64,000 nt of DNA from Synechococcus sp. WH 7805 (GTDB lineage Bacteria; Cyanobacteriota; Cyanobacteriia; PCC-6307; Cyanobiaceae), in assembly GCF_000153285.1 (NCBI RefSeq), contig NZ_CH724168.1, forward strand, positions 2,085,455 through 2,149,454. The letters are read 5' to 3'. Shown one piece after another: positions 29,956-39,615 of this stretch. Position 1 is the first letter of the stretch. Each line of letters starts with the position of its first letter. Both the position numbers and the translations under genes were made by a program. A model generated the notes under the pieces. It was given only the letters and a program-made list of their open reading frames with translations. It ran no database searches and had not been told where the DNA came from.

Positions 29956-31119
29956 TCAAGCTGGGTCCACACGGTGACCAAGCACTGTGGCTTTCGATGC
30001 GCCTGTGATGGCAGGCGCGTTGCCGGGATGGCCGGATTGATGCCACCAGGCCAGAAGTGCGAAGACGAGTGCTTCACGGAACTGCTCTGGGAGATCCAGT
30101 TCACTGCTGGGGCGCACATGCACTCCTAGGCATCGCTGCCGGAGCTGCTGCATCAGGGTTTTGTTCTGGCAGCCCCCACCCGCAACCAGTAGCTCTACGG
30201 GCAAAGGCTGACCTGTCGATGTCAGCCGGCGCAGGTCCTGGGCCACCACTGCAGCGCTGAAGGCGGTGAGAGTCGCCAGCTGGTCCTCAGGTGCATGGGG
30301 GCCGAGCTGGCGGAGTCGCCGGTTGAGATCCTCCTGCCCGAACACCTCCCGTCCAGTGGATTTCGGCGGTGAGCTCAGGAAATAAGGCTCCTGAAGCCAT
30401 CGTTGGAGGGTCTCCTCGCAGACGGTCCCACGTGCTGCGAGCGCTCCATCCTGGTCACAAACTTCTCTACCTTCGCTCAGCCGGGCCATGGTCAGATCCA
30501 TCAGCGTATTGGCTGGGCCGCAATCCCAACCCAGCACAGGGTTCTGGCGATCCGGGCCAGCCTTTGGTGGAATCAATGTGATGTTGGCGATGCCGCCCAG
30601 ATTGAGAAGTCCTCGCCATCCGTCGATGCGACCCATCAGAGCGGCATCCGCCATCGGCACTAAAGGTGCGCCTTGTCCTCCGAGCACAAGATCGGCGGCT
30701 CGGAAGTCATGAACAACCGGACGTCCGACCAGGTGCGCCAGGAGTGGAGCTTGCAGCATCTGCCAGCTGGCACCTCGACGGAGGACTCCATCCGACCGGT
30801 CGTTTTGAGGAGGAGGCGGGGCGTGCCAGATCGTCTGGCCATGACAGCCCACCAGGCTTGCCGATCGTTGAGGGTCGCAGAGTTGCGCGGCTTTCGCCTG
30901 CATCTCAGTCACGGCCACTGACATCTCCAGTAGATGAGAAGCACTGATGGCCTCACCCTGGGCCACATGAACCAATCGCTCTTTCAGCTCTGCTGGGTAG
31001 GGCACCGATGCGGTGCTCAACAGAGCCCAGTCCGGGGCATCGGGTCTGCCTTTGAACTGAGCGAGCGCTGCATCAACCCCATCGGCGCTGGTTCCGCTCA
31101 TCAGGCCGAGAACGCGCAT
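29956..31119 (-). CDS. anmK: Anhydro-N-acetylmuramic acid kinase
   Basis: AnmK phosphorylates and opens 1,6-anhydro-MurNAc released during cell wall turnover, allowing reuse. The N-terminal phosphate-binding motif LMSGTSADGVD (about 6-16), the GCHGQTIWH segment, and WDCGPANTLMD are all typical. The length of 387 is normal. The gene lies upstream of nothing obvious for cell wall recycling. Its start is 11 bases from the ktrA stop, so it may be in one transcript with the potassium genes. Confidence 0.94.
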   Translation of the reverse strand: MRVLGLMSGTSADGVDAALAQFKGRPDAPDWALLSTASVPYPAELKERLVHVAQGEAISASHLLEMSVAVTEMQAKAAQLCDPQRSASLVGCHGQTIWHAPPPPQNDRSDGVLRRGASWQMLQAPLLAHLVGRPVVHDFRAADLVLGGQGAPLVPMADAALMGRIDGWRGLLNLGGIANITLIPPKAGPDRQNPVLGWDCGPANTLMDLTMARLSEGREVCDQDGALAARGTVCEETLQRWLQEPYFLSSPPKSTGREVFGQEDLNRRLRQLGPHAPEDQLATLTAFSAAVVAQDLRRLTSTGQPLPVELLVAGGGCQNKTLMQQLRQRCLGVHVRPSSELDLPEQFREALVFALLAWWHQSGHPGNAPAITGASKATVLGHRVDPA

Positions 31120-31130
31120 GATTGAGCTGT

Positions 31131-31835
31131 TCAGATTCTCGGAAGATTCTGAAGGTCCTCGGTAAGCCCCATGACGACCAAGACATGCCCCTTCAGCAAA
31201 ACGTGAGACGCGGGAGGATTCACCAGCAGTTCTCCTGCAGGGCCAGCTGCAAGAACATTCACCCTGTGGTTTTTGCGCAAATTCAGATCACGAAGTGATC
31301 GGCTCACGAACCGTTCAGGGACCTTGATCTCTTCAATCGAGTGATGCTCATCGAGCTCCAGCCGCTCCATCAAGTTGGGGCGCACCAGCTCGAGCCCCAA
31401 ACGTTCACCCTGCATGCGGGAGGGGAACACCACGCGATCAGCGCCAACGCGCTTGAGCATCTTTTCGTGCAGGTCGCTGGTGGCTCTCGCAATCACTTGT
31501 TGGACTCGGGTTCCAACGCTGTCTTTCGCGATCAGGGTGGCTGTAATGCTTGCCTCGATCGGCTCACTGATGGCCACAACCACGGTGTCCATGTCAAGGA
31601 TGCCGGCTTCGCGGAGTGACTCCTCATCGGTGCAATCCACCACTCTCGCTTCAATGGAAGGCTCCAGTTGGCGCAGTTCCTCGATTGCCTTGGAGGAGCG
31701 GTCGACGGCCAGCACCTCGGCGCCGTTTTGCATGAGCTGACGACAAACCGCGCTCCCGAAACGTCCGACGCCGACAATCCCGAAACTCTGTGGATCGTTG
31801 ACCGAGGACTGTGACCAATTCCACCAGTCCCTCAT
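31131..31835 (-). CDS. ktrA: Potassium uptake regulatory subunit KtrA
   Basis: A 234-residue soluble protein with an N-terminal Rossmann domain (FGIVGVGRFGSAV, about 18-30) that binds nucleotide and a C-terminal RCK/TrkA-C domain (NHRVNVLAAGP onward). It gates the membrane subunit encoded just upstream. The gap to that gene is 24 bases. Confidence 0.92.
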   Translation of the reverse strand: MRDWWNWSQSSVNDPQSFGIVGVGRFGSAVCRQLMQNGAEVLAVDRSSKAIEELRQLEPSIEARVVDCTDEESLREAGILDMDTVVVAISEPIEASITATLIAKDSVGTRVQQVIARATSDLHEKMLKRVGADRVVFPSRMQGERLGLELVRPNLMERLELDEHHSIEEIKVPERFVSRSLRDLNLRKNHRVNVLAAGPAGELLVNPPASHVLLKGHVLVVMGLTEDLQNLPRI

Positions 31836-31859
31836 GACAGCCTCTCCAAGGAACCTCGT

Positions 31860-33272
31860 TCAGACATATAGATCCTCGCGGGGATAGCCGACACGATTCT
31901 GGCGGTGGATCTGGTCGCGCTCGAAGCTCTCCCAGATCGCGCTGAGCAACAGCAGAATGCCCAGCCGCCCCACGAACATTCCGACCACCAAGATCAGCTG
32001 TCCGAGATGTCCAAGCTGTTCTGTCACGCCCAGATCGAGGCCCACAGTCGCGAAGGCCGAGATGCACGTGAACATCAGTTCCAGAAACGACAACGGGTCC
32101 TCGCCTGTGGGGTCGCTGATCAAAGCGAGCAGCAAGGCCATCACCAGTACGAACAGCAGGGAGGCCACCGTGATGCTCACGGCTCTAAGCACCACCTTGT
32201 CAGGAATCTGACGATGACGAATCACCACATCATCGTGTCCTCGCAGGGTGGAGCGGGTGGTGGCCATCAGCGCAGCCAATGTGGTGGTTTTGATTCCTCC
32301 ACCGGTGCCACCGGGACTGGCACCAATGAACATCAGCGTCATCAGCAGCAATAGGCCTGAATCAGAAATGCTTTGGATGGAAAGAGGCACGGTGGTGAAG
32401 CCTGCTGTGCGTGAGCTCACGGATCCAAACAGGGCACTCATGACTCTCTCTTGCCATCCCATTGAGGTGAGGGCGTGGCCTTTTGACAGGGATTCGGTCA
32501 GCAGCAGTCCGAGCATGCCAATCAGAATCAGGAGTGCTGATGTGCGGAGCACGAGCCGGGTGTGCAGGCTCAGATTTCGACGCTTGAGTCGCTGCCTGTT
32601 GCTCCAAAGATCGTTGGTCACTCTCCAGCCAAGACCACCCAGCACGATCAGAAGCATGATCACAGCGTTCACGACGCGGTTGGTTCGATATCCCTCGAGA
32701 CTGTCGTTCCAGAGTCCGAAGCCGGCATTGTTGTAAGCCGAAATGCTGTGAAAGAGAGAGGCCCAGATCCTGGTTCCTCCCGCGGGCAGGTCTGAAAATC
32801 CGAAGGCGTACAGCACCAAAGCACCAACCAGAATCAGAACAGCCGCTGTGAGAGCGATGCTGCGGAAGGTGCTGCCGACGCCGCCGACGCCGAATTGATC
32901 CAGGGTCTGACCTCGATCCAGTCGCCTGCGAAGGGACGCACCACGCACCACGAACCCCTGCAGAAAGGTTGTGATCGCCATCAATCCCAGCCCGCCCACC
33001 AGGATCATGAAGGCCAAAAGGCCCTGGCCGAAAGGCGTCAGATCACGTCCGACATCGATCACTGTCAGCCCGGTCACCGTGACGGCGGAGGTCGCTGTAA
33101 ACAGCGCTTCCCAGAGCCCCACATCCGTGGAGGAGCACAGCGGGGTTGCGAGAAGAAGGGTCCCGGTGGCGATCACCAGTAGACCTGTCACCACTGTGAA
33201 CTGAGGCACGGTGAGGCGTCGGTACCACGCCTGAGTGCGATGAATCGCCCGGGGGAGAGGCATCCGTTTCAT
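31860..33272 (-). CDS. ktrB: Sodium-dependent potassium transporter subunit KtrB
   Basis: A 470-residue membrane protein of the TrkH/KtrB superfamily with four repeated pore regions; segments such as TATSAVTVTGLTV, HSISAYNNAGFG and SVSSRTAGFTTV contain the glycine filter positions. With KtrA it forms the Ktr system, important for osmotic adaptation in cyanobacteria. The gene precedes ktrA and anmK on the same strand. Confidence 0.93.
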   Translation of the reverse strand: MKRMPLPRAIHRTQAWYRRLTVPQFTVVTGLLVIATGTLLLATPLCSSTDVGLWEALFTATSAVTVTGLTVIDVGRDLTPFGQGLLAFMILVGGLGLMAITTFLQGFVVRGASLRRRLDRGQTLDQFGVGGVGSTFRSIALTAAVLILVGALVLYAFGFSDLPAGGTRIWASLFHSISAYNNAGFGLWNDSLEGYRTNRVVNAVIMLLIVLGGLGWRVTNDLWSNRQRLKRRNLSLHTRLVLRTSALLILIGMLGLLLTESLSKGHALTSMGWQERVMSALFGSVSSRTAGFTTVPLSIQSISDSGLLLLMTLMFIGASPGGTGGGIKTTTLAALMATTRSTLRGHDDVVIRHRQIPDKVVLRAVSITVASLLFVLVMALLLALISDPTGEDPLSFLELMFTCISAFATVGLDLGVTEQLGHLGQLILVVGMFVGRLGILLLLSAIWESFERDQIHRQNRVGYPREDLYV

Positions 33273-33395
33273 GGGTTCCCTATGGGCATGAAACGTGAGC
33301 GATTCGTGTTGAAGAAAATGGCGCGCGGCCAGGGTTGGGATGCTTGATCTTGAAGAACGTTGGATCCAACTGCAAGGTGAAATGCGGCATTGATC

Positions 33396-35102
33396 TCATG
33401 CATCGGCGTCTGCGCTGTTCTGATAGGCCAGGTCAGGGTTGACTGGTGACGGTGAGGCTCCCCAGAACGTCTGCTCGAGCCATGCTCGCAGACCTTTCAA
33501 GCCCGTTCCTTGGGTGGCTGACACATACAGGACCTCAGATTCAAGGTTTCTGATCAGCTCGAGAGTCGATGCATCGCAGCGGTCAATCTGATTAGCCAGA
33601 ACCTGCCTCGGTTGATGGCAATTGAGACCGTTCAGGATGGAATGCACTGCAGTGAGCTGGCCTAGCCAGTCCGGATCTCCAAGATCCACCACCAGAAGAA
33701 GCCGGTCAGCTTCCCGGGTTTCTTCCAGCGTGGCCATGAACGCCTCGATGAGCGGCTCGGGTAGTTCACGGATGAAGCCGACTGTGTCGGTGATCAGTAG
33801 CTCCCTGGGTGCAGAGCCTGATCTGGGAAGGCACAATCGTCTTGTGGTCGGGTCAAGAGTGGCGAAGAGACTATTTCTTGCTTCCACAGAGCGCCCCTGG
33901 CCACGGTCGCAGAGCGCATTCAAAAGGGATGATTTCCCCGCATTGGTGTAGCCCACCAGCGCGACCTTCGGAAGCATGCTGCGTTGTTGCCGCAGCCGGG
34001 CGCGATGAGCCCCAAGCTGCCGCAATTCCCGACCCAGGTGTTCGATACGCCGGCTGATGGCGCGACGGTCTTTTTCCAGTTGTGTTTCGCCTGGCCCGCG
34101 AGTGCCGATTCCCCCACCTTGCCGTGACAGGCTCAGCCCGCGTCCTTTGAGACGTGGAAGTCTGTAGCGCAGCTGGGCAAGCTCCACCTGCAAGCGTCCA
34201 GCTGCGCTGGACGCCCGTTGAGCGAAAATGTCAAGAATCAGTTCACTTCTGTCCATCACCGGACAGTCGAGAAGACGTTCGAGGTTTCTGGCCTGTACCG
34301 GCGTCAGTTCCCTGTCGGTAATCACAAGGGAAGCCCCGTGTCGGCGTACATCCAGCGCAGCCTCCTGAAGCTTGCCAGTGCCCCAAAGAGTTTGTGGATT
34401 GATCTGCCCCAGGCGTTGACGGCAGACCGCTACGGGGCATGCCCCCGCGCTGCGTGTCAGTCCTTCGAGTTCAGCCAGGTCGCGCTCATTGATTGCAGGA
34501 TCCGCTCCGGTGAGCGTTAAGAGCAGGACGCGTTCCTGTCTTGATCCCGGGTTGTCGAGGACCTCTGCGACAGCGGCCTGATCAGACCTGCGCTCGGTTT
34601 GTCCGGCTTCACAGAGGTCCTGGAGTCTGCCTGTCGTGTCGCAGCGCCAGCCAAGGGTTGCAGCGGAATCGGCTCGCCAGATGGCAGCAGGCCTTGTGCC
34701 CGATGCGGAAACGGTCGCCTGCAGCCGTAACCAATGGCTGGTGTGAACATCCAGAGCAATGACGGCTTCGCGTCCCTCAGGTTTCAACCCTTCTCCCTGG
34801 GTCCCAGCCAATGCACTGATCAACCTCCAGCGCTGGCGACGTCTCGATTCCTTTGGCCAATGTCCTTCGATACGCTCCGATTCCCCAAAAGGACCGACCC
34901 ACAGCAGTCGGCACACCCCCCGTGCATCAACCAGCAGGTGCAGAGACTGCTTGAGTTCAAGTGACAGTTCGGCCAGGCGTTCGAGGGTGAACAAATCGGC
35001 GCCATCCTCGGGTGGGTGGCGGCGATGACTGAGGCTCTCCAGCTGATGCAGCTGCGATGGCCTTAGCCCGCGGGTTCGTCCTGACAGATGGGTCTGCTTC
35101 AA
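33396..35102 (-). CDS. hflX: GTPase HflX with N-terminal extension
   Basis: A ribosome-associated GTPase. Family features are GTGKL at about 241-245, the GIGTRGPGETQLEKDRR segment near 331-347, G1 GYTNAGKSS at about 384-392 and DTVGF. The G4 motif reads NQIDRCD instead of NKxD. A roughly 185-residue region without recognisable motifs precedes the HflX core; the core would usually start near residue 190. The start is TTG 35102, overlapping the previous gene's stop by four bases. Confidence 0.93.
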   Translation of the reverse strand: MKQTHLSGRTRGLRPSQLHQLESLSHRRHPPEDGADLFTLERLAELSLELKQSLHLLVDARGVCRLLWVGPFGESERIEGHWPKESRRRQRWRLISALAGTQGEGLKPEGREAVIALDVHTSHWLRLQATVSASGTRPAAIWRADSAATLGWRCDTTGRLQDLCEAGQTERRSDQAAVAEVLDNPGSRQERVLLLTLTGADPAINERDLAELEGLTRSAGACPVAVCRQRLGQINPQTLWGTGKLQEAALDVRRHGASLVITDRELTPVQARNLERLLDCPVMDRSELILDIFAQRASSAAGRLQVELAQLRYRLPRLKGRGLSLSRQGGGIGTRGPGETQLEKDRRAISRRIEHLGRELRQLGAHRARLRQQRSMLPKVALVGYTNAGKSSLLNALCDRGQGRSVEARNSLFATLDPTTRRLCLPRSGSAPRELLITDTVGFIRELPEPLIEAFMATLEETREADRLLLVVDLGDPDWLGQLTAVHSILNGLNCHQPRQVLANQIDRCDASTLELIRNLESEVLYVSATQGTGLKGLRAWLEQTFWGASPSPVNPDLAYQNSADADA

Positions 35103-36274
35103 GAACCGAGCAACCAGGCCCCTGCAGAGCGCAGTCCAAGGGATAGTCCTGGCAGGCGAGTGAGATAGGCCAATCGCCGAATCTTGAAGGCGAGAGGGCC
35201 AGCCAAGGTCATGCCCATCCCCGTGATCGTGGCATCACTGATCCCAAGACTGAGCATTTCACCGAGATCCTGAAAAATGAAAGGTGAAGGTGTGCCGCCT
35301 TTGAGATGAGCTTCGAGAGTGCGTGCTGCTGCCTGGCCCTGCTGAATGGCGGCTTGGGCCGACAGGGGCCATGGAGTTTGGCCTTCATCTGTGGGGGCAT
35401 GGGTGGCGATGTCCCCGAGGGCAAGGACGTCAGGCTGTCCCTGCAGCCGCAGGGTCTGATCAACAGGCAGTCGCTTCTGATGCAATTCTGCTGAAGGTTG
35501 CAGGTCAGGGATGTTCGGCTTGCTGCCGGCAGTCCAGATCAGACCGTCGTGAGGCTGCTCGACATCGCCTTCGATGCCGTTCCAGCGGACGGAGTCCGGT
35601 TTGACGCTGAGAACGCGTGTCTTCAGATGGACGTTGATACCTCGCCGTTTCAGGGCACGCTCTGCCTGCTCTCTGTTGAAAGCCCGCGAGCGGGCAAGGA
35701 TCTGATCGCCTTGATCCACGAGATGAACTTGTGCTGCTCCTTCAAGCAGGTCCACCAGCTTGCAAGCCAGTTCCACGCCTGTGGCCCCGGCTCCGACGAT
35801 CACAACAGAGCTCGTGCCGGATGGACGCAGACGAAGCTGCCTCAGGCGTTCCTGCAGTGGGGCAAGGTCGCGGAGGGAGTGGAATCCCAGCGCGTGATCG
35901 CGAACACCAGGGATCCCGAAGTCGTCAGGGACTGCTCCGGTGGCTAGGACGAGCTGGCTGTAAACCAGATGGTCTCCCCCTGCTGTGGTGATGCTGTGAT
36001 CCTCAACATTGACTGAGGTGACGATGTCTCTGATATGGCTGATGCCATGTCCCTGAATCAATGGTGCGTAGTCGGGAGCCACTTCCCATGCCTGCAGCTC
36101 TCCGCTGAGCAGTTCGTAGAGCAAGGGAACAAAAACAAATTGGGCCTTTGGTTCAATCAGGACCAAGGGCGGGCGGGGATGCACTCTGCTGAGTGTCAGC
36201 AAGGTTGATAATCCTGCGAAGCCACCTCCCACCACGATGATCGGCCGTTCCTGCGGGTTGGATACTGGCTGCAA
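35099..36274 (-). CDS. Type II NADH dehydrogenase-like oxidoreductase
   Basis: A 391-residue flavoprotein with two dinucleotide-binding motifs: VVGGGFAGLS at about 14-23 (FAD) and VVIVGAGATGVELA near 156-169 (NAD(P)H). The VLALGDIA motif near 290 also fits. Such enzymes move electrons from NADH to quinone without pumping protons; in cyanobacteria they also act in redox sensing. Whether it is NdbA, B or C is not settled. The start is TTG 36274 and it is coupled to hflX. Confidence 0.88.
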   Translation of the reverse strand: MQPVSNPQERPIIVVGGGFAGLSTLLTLSRVHPRPPLVLIEPKAQFVFVPLLYELLSGELQAWEVAPDYAPLIQGHGISHIRDIVTSVNVEDHSITTAGGDHLVYSQLVLATGAVPDDFGIPGVRDHALGFHSLRDLAPLQERLRQLRLRPSGTSSVVIVGAGATGVELACKLVDLLEGAAQVHLVDQGDQILARSRAFNREQAERALKRRGINVHLKTRVLSVKPDSVRWNGIEGDVEQPHDGLIWTAGSKPNIPDLQPSAELHQKRLPVDQTLRLQGQPDVLALGDIATHAPTDEGQTPWPLSAQAAIQQGQAAARTLEAHLKGGTPSPFIFQDLGEMLSLGISDATITGMGMTLAGPLAFKIRRLAYLTRLPGLSLGLRSAGAWLLGS

Positions 36275-36342
36275 GGGATCATTCGCTCCTTCCGTGAACC
36301 ATAGGCAGGGTTCTCGTTCCCTCGGCGTATGAGAATGACTTG

Positions 36343-37116
36343 ATGAGGCACGGCATCACCCCTATGACGAGCGCTGCCGCGGACTTGGACTCCAGTGGTG
36401 AATCCGCGCTCTTGACGCATCAGAGAGTCCACCTGGAGGCACTCGAGCCTGTTCAACGCTTGCAGTGGGCGAAGCAGCACTTCGGTGCGGGTTTCGCAAT
36501 GACAACGAGCTTCGGCATTCAGTCTTCCGTGCTTCTCCACATGCTGAGCTCTCTGCCGGACGCTGAGGCAGTTCCAGTGATCTGGGTGGATACCGGTTAC
36601 TTACCGCCGGATACTTATCAATATGCAGACAAATTGTGTGAGCTGTTCCACCTCCAACCGGTTGTGGTCCAGTCACCGATGTCTCCGGCAAGGATGGAAG
36701 CCCTGCACGGGCGTCTCTGGGAAACCGGAAAAGACAGCGACCTTGACCTCTATCTGCGTCTACGCAAGCTTGAGCCGCTTGAAAGTGCACTCGATCAGTT
36801 GGCTGTGACCTGCTGGGCCAGTGGGGTGCGCAGCGGGCAGACCGACCACCGACGCACGATGACGGTGATCGATGAAATCCGCGGTCGCTACTCCCTCAGG
36901 CCGCTCCTGCATTGGACCAACCGAGACATGTATTACTACATGCAAGAGCATGAGCTTCCCCAGCACCCTCTGTTTGAACGTGGATACTCCACCGTCGGTG
37001 ATTGGCATTCGAGTGCGCCTGACAGCGGCACTGTCGTGGGTCGCAGCACACGCTTCGGAGGGCAGAGACAGGAATGCGGAATTCACCTGCCGGGGGTGAT
37101 GGGCGAAGGCATCTGA
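36343..37116 (+). CDS. cysH: Phosphoadenylyl-sulfate reductase
   Basis: CysH reduces PAPS to sulfite with thioredoxin. The PP-loop segment TTSFGIQSSVLLHML, the VDTGYLPPDTY motif, and the single catalytic cysteine in ECGIHLP near the C-terminus are present. It lacks the CC...CxxC iron-sulfur ligands, so it is the PAPS-type enzyme rather than an APS reductase. Possible starts are TTG 36340, ATG 36343 and ATG 36364. coaX begins three bases after the stop. Confidence 0.94.
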   Translation: MRHGITPMTSAAADLDSSGESALLTHQRVHLEALEPVQRLQWAKQHFGAGFAMTTSFGIQSSVLLHMLSSLPDAEAVPVIWVDTGYLPPDTYQYADKLCELFHLQPVVVQSPMSPARMEALHGRLWETGKDSDLDLYLRLRKLEPLESALDQLAVTCWASGVRSGQTDHRRTMTVIDEIRGRYSLRPLLHWTNRDMYYYMQEHELPQHPLFERGYSTVGDWHSSAPDSGTVVGRSTRFGGQRQECGIHLPGVMGEGI

Positions 37117-37118
37117 GG

Positions 37119-37802
37119 GTGATCAATCCGCAGCGATTCCTGCTCATCGGCAATACGCGCTGGCACTGGGCTGAAGGTGCCGGGACATCCCAATGGACGT
37201 ATTGGCATACGACTCCAAGGGATGGACCCTCCTGGAAAGCGATGGTCCCCGATCGATGGGCAGCCGTGGGGCCTGTTCCCGAAGCGCTCTCTCTTAGCGA
37301 AGACAGCCGGGTGCATCTTGATCAGGTGCCTCTCAAAGATGTGCCTCCCTGGCTTGGGATTGATCGGGCTTTAGCTGGATGGGGTGCCTGGAGTCGATCA
37401 AGCGGTGGCGAAGATTTGTCGGTGGTGGATGCAGGAACCGTGCTCAGCCTGACGCGGGTTACGGCTTCCGGATGCTTTGCCGGGGGACTGCTTTGTGCCG
37501 GATTGCGCCTTCAGCTCCAATCCATGAGTGAGGGGACTGTCGCCTTGCCAGTTGTGGGACCTGATGTGCCAAGCATGGAGCCAGGCCCGAAACTTCCTGC
37601 TGACACTGCGAGTGCGATGACCCAAGGTGTTCTTCAAAGCCTGTTGGGTTTGATCAATGGTGCCCAGCGCCATTGCGATGGAACGATCTGGCTTTGCGGA
37701 GGAGACGCTCCGCTTCTTTTCCCCGAGCTGGTAGCTCGGGGTATGGATGTTCAGCACACCCCGGATCTTGTGATGGAGACGTTCGTCGACCTCGTTAGCT
37801 AG
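37119..37802 (+). CDS. coaX: Type III pantothenate kinase
   Basis: The first step of coenzyme A synthesis. The 227-residue product has a divergent phosphate-binding motif LLIGNTRWHW near 6-15, WLGIDRALAGWGAW, and the DAGTVLSLTRV motif, all in the order of CoaX. Start GTG 37119 directly follows cysH. It is shorter than many CoaX proteins, as is usual in marine cyanobacteria. The 3' end overlaps bcp by four bases. Confidence 0.82.
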   Translation: MINPQRFLLIGNTRWHWAEGAGTSQWTYWHTTPRDGPSWKAMVPDRWAAVGPVPEALSLSEDSRVHLDQVPLKDVPPWLGIDRALAGWGAWSRSSGGEDLSVVDAGTVLSLTRVTASGCFAGGLLCAGLRLQLQSMSEGTVALPVVGPDVPSMEPGPKLPADTASAMTQGVLQSLLGLINGAQRHCDGTIWLCGGDAPLLFPELVARGMDVQHTPDLVMETFVDLVS

Positions 37803-38266
37803 CTGAGGCCAAGGTCATTCAGGATCTGGTCAGCCATGATTTCTGCCTTCACTTTGCGGTAGATCAGCTCCAGATTCCCCTGAGCATCCACAACAAAGGT
37901 GTGTCGCATCATGCCCATGTATTCGCGTCCCATGAACTTCTTGAGCCCATAGCTTTCATAAGCGCTGGCCACAGAGCAGGGTTCGACGTCGGTGAGCAGA
38001 GTGAAGGGCAACTCCTGTTTGCTGATGAAGCGGGTATGCGATGCGGCATTGTCTTTGCTGATTCCCAGGACATGAATGCCATGGGCCTCGAATTGATCCC
38101 ATCGATCTCGGAAATTGCAGGCTTCCTTGGTGCACCCTGGCGTGGCGTCCTTCGGATAGAAATAGATCACGACCCGCTGGCCTTTGAGTGATGACAAGGT
38201 CACTGGCTCTTCCTTTTCGTTCGGAAGCGTGAAGTCCGGGGCTGGGTCACCGATCTGCAAAGTCAT
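37799..38266 (-). CDS. bcp: Peroxiredoxin Q (thioredoxin-dependent thiol peroxidase)
   Basis: A 155-residue peroxiredoxin with the peroxidatic Cys 45 and resolving Cys 50 in TPGCTKEAC, and FYPKDATPGC as the active-site loop. It reduces peroxides using thioredoxin. Its ATG shares bases with the divergent PPTase ATG. Confidence 0.94.
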   Translation of the reverse strand: MTLQIGDPAPDFTLPNEKEEPVTLSSLKGQRVVIYFYPKDATPGCTKEACNFRDRWDQFEAHGIHVLGISKDNAASHTRFISKQELPFTLLTDVEPCSVASAYESYGLKKFMGREYMGMMRHTFVVDAQGNLELIYRKVKAEIMADQILNDLGLS

Positions 38267-38930
38267 GGATCAGGAATGGACTGGCGGAAGCGTAACGGCC
38301 CTCTGGTTTCAGCGGATGTCTGTTCTGCTGCCGTGTGATGCCAGCTCTTTGTCGACGAAGGAGCAGCATTGGTCGACGCGCTTGCCAAAGGCCCGCTCCG
38401 AGGTGTTCATCCGTTCGCGGGTCTGGATGCGAGCCTGCCTCGCTAACTGCTTCAATGTGCCCCCTCAGGCGGTGCCATTGCAGGCGCCACCTGGAGAACC
38501 CCCCACCCTGCCGAGGGGCTGGGGGTTCCTGAGCTTGAGCCATTGCCCTGATGCTCTGCTGCTGGGCTGTTCAAAGCATCAGATTGGTTTGGATCTCGAG
38601 CGCCACGACCGCATGATTCCTGCGGCCTCGATTCTGCAACGGGCCTATTCCCAGGAGGAGCGGGAACGGCTGCAACATTTGCAAGGGGAAGACCTGCGAC
38701 GGGCTGTGTTGAAGCACTGGTTGATCAAAGAAGCATCGATCAAGTGGCAGCAGGGGGCGATTGCCCGTGATCTGCGCTTCTGGGAGGTTCGTCCTGGGAT
38801 GCGCAGCGTGGTTCATCAACGCAGCCATCAAAGGCTTTCCGCTGCATTGCATGCCCATGACTCCTGGGAGTTCGCCGTTGTGGCAACAGATCAACAACTG
38901 CTGCAATCGATCAGGCTCTTCCTAACCTGA
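38265..38930 (+). CDS. 4'-phosphopantetheinyl transferase superfamily protein
   Basis: A 221-residue protein from ATG 38265. It has GLDLERHDR (the acidic magnesium site, about 104-112) and WLIKEASIKW (about 147-156), the two motifs of the Sfp/HetI class. It transfers phosphopantetheine from CoA to acyl carrier proteins. The ATG at 38316 is an alternative start that would avoid overlap with bcp. Confidence 0.88.
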   Translation: MDQEWTGGSVTALWFQRMSVLLPCDASSLSTKEQHWSTRLPKARSEVFIRSRVWMRACLANCFNVPPQAVPLQAPPGEPPTLPRGWGFLSLSHCPDALLLGCSKHQIGLDLERHDRMIPAASILQRAYSQEERERLQHLQGEDLRRAVLKHWLIKEASIKWQQGAIARDLRFWEVRPGMRSVVHQRSHQRLSAALHAHDSWEFAVVATDQQLLQSIRLFLT

Positions 38931-38941
38931 TCAAAAGCGTT

Positions 38942-39451
38942 GTGGTGCCGTATCCAGTGCCTGTCGCCGCCTGGTCCAGCCTTCCTACTTTGGCTTCAGC
39001 ATTCATTCTGGCTGGCCTTGGAATCGCGGCGACGCTGAATTCTCCATCGGGCAAGGTCTTGGCAACCGTCTGGGATGGCGCAGATCCCGACTACAGCCTC
39101 TTGGATGAGAGAGATGCCACGTTGCATCAACGAAGAGGTGTTGAAGAGTTGCTCTCGGCGTTCACCAAGGGGCAACTCACGCGTCATTACTGGGGGCATT
39201 TCGCCCCCACGCTTGCCGACCTGGGTCTTACAGCTGATGCCTCTCTTGGTGTTCAGGTTGAGAATTCAAAGGGAGTGAGCCGGCTCTGGCTGACCCCTCG
39301 GCGGGGGGCAGAGGCTTATTTGGCTCAAGTCAGCTTCAACGGCGAAAAGCTTGAAAGACTTCATTGCCGAGGAACTGCAGGCAGTGATGTTGAACCGCAA
39401 GCTGATCAATGTCCTGTTGGGTGGACAACTTTTTCTCAATTAAATCCTTAA
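38942..39451 (+). CDS. Membrane-anchored hypothetical protein
   Basis: A 169-residue protein with one hydrophobic segment near the N-terminus (LPTLASAFILAGLGIAATL) and a soluble domain. The C-terminal part (EAYLAQVSFNGEKLERLHC and CPVGW) is reminiscent of pilin-like G/H domains of cyanobacteria, but the usual prepilin start is absent. Two cysteines may form a disulfide. Start GTG 38942. The function is unknown. Confidence 0.6.
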   Translation: MVPYPVPVAAWSSLPTLASAFILAGLGIAATLNSPSGKVLATVWDGADPDYSLLDERDATLHQRRGVEELLSAFTKGQLTRHYWGHFAPTLADLGLTADASLGVQVENSKGVSRLWLTPRRGAEAYLAQVSFNGEKLERLHCRGTAGSDVEPQADQCPVGWTTFSQLNP

Positions 39452-39469
39452 GAGATTCGATCAGGGATT

Positions 39470-39482
39470 CACGAGTCTCGTG
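39470..39482. repeat. Short perfect palindrome and direct repeat
   Basis: CACGAG-T-CTCGTG is a perfect 6-1-6 inverted repeat. It overlaps a direct repeat CGTGAGA-TC-CGTGAGA just downstream. It lies about 130 bases before the DUF1400-like gene. It could be an operator; there is no direct evidence. Confidence 0.35.
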
Positions 39483-39615
39483 AGATCCGTGAGACGCAAG
39501 ACGTGTGATCCTTTTTGGGCGATTTTTCGCTACTTCCCGTGCTGATCCAGGGATTGTTGTTGGCATTCGTATTTCCTACGGCTAAGTTCAAAATGACGTC
39601 TTTTTCTCGCCGTCC

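Noticed and set aside
33273-33395. Two short plus-strand frames (21 and 17 codons) between ktrB and hflX
   Set aside because: Too short, with no helix or motif. The second (MLDLEERWIQLQ) looks protein-like and could be a gene remnant, but I cannot support it.
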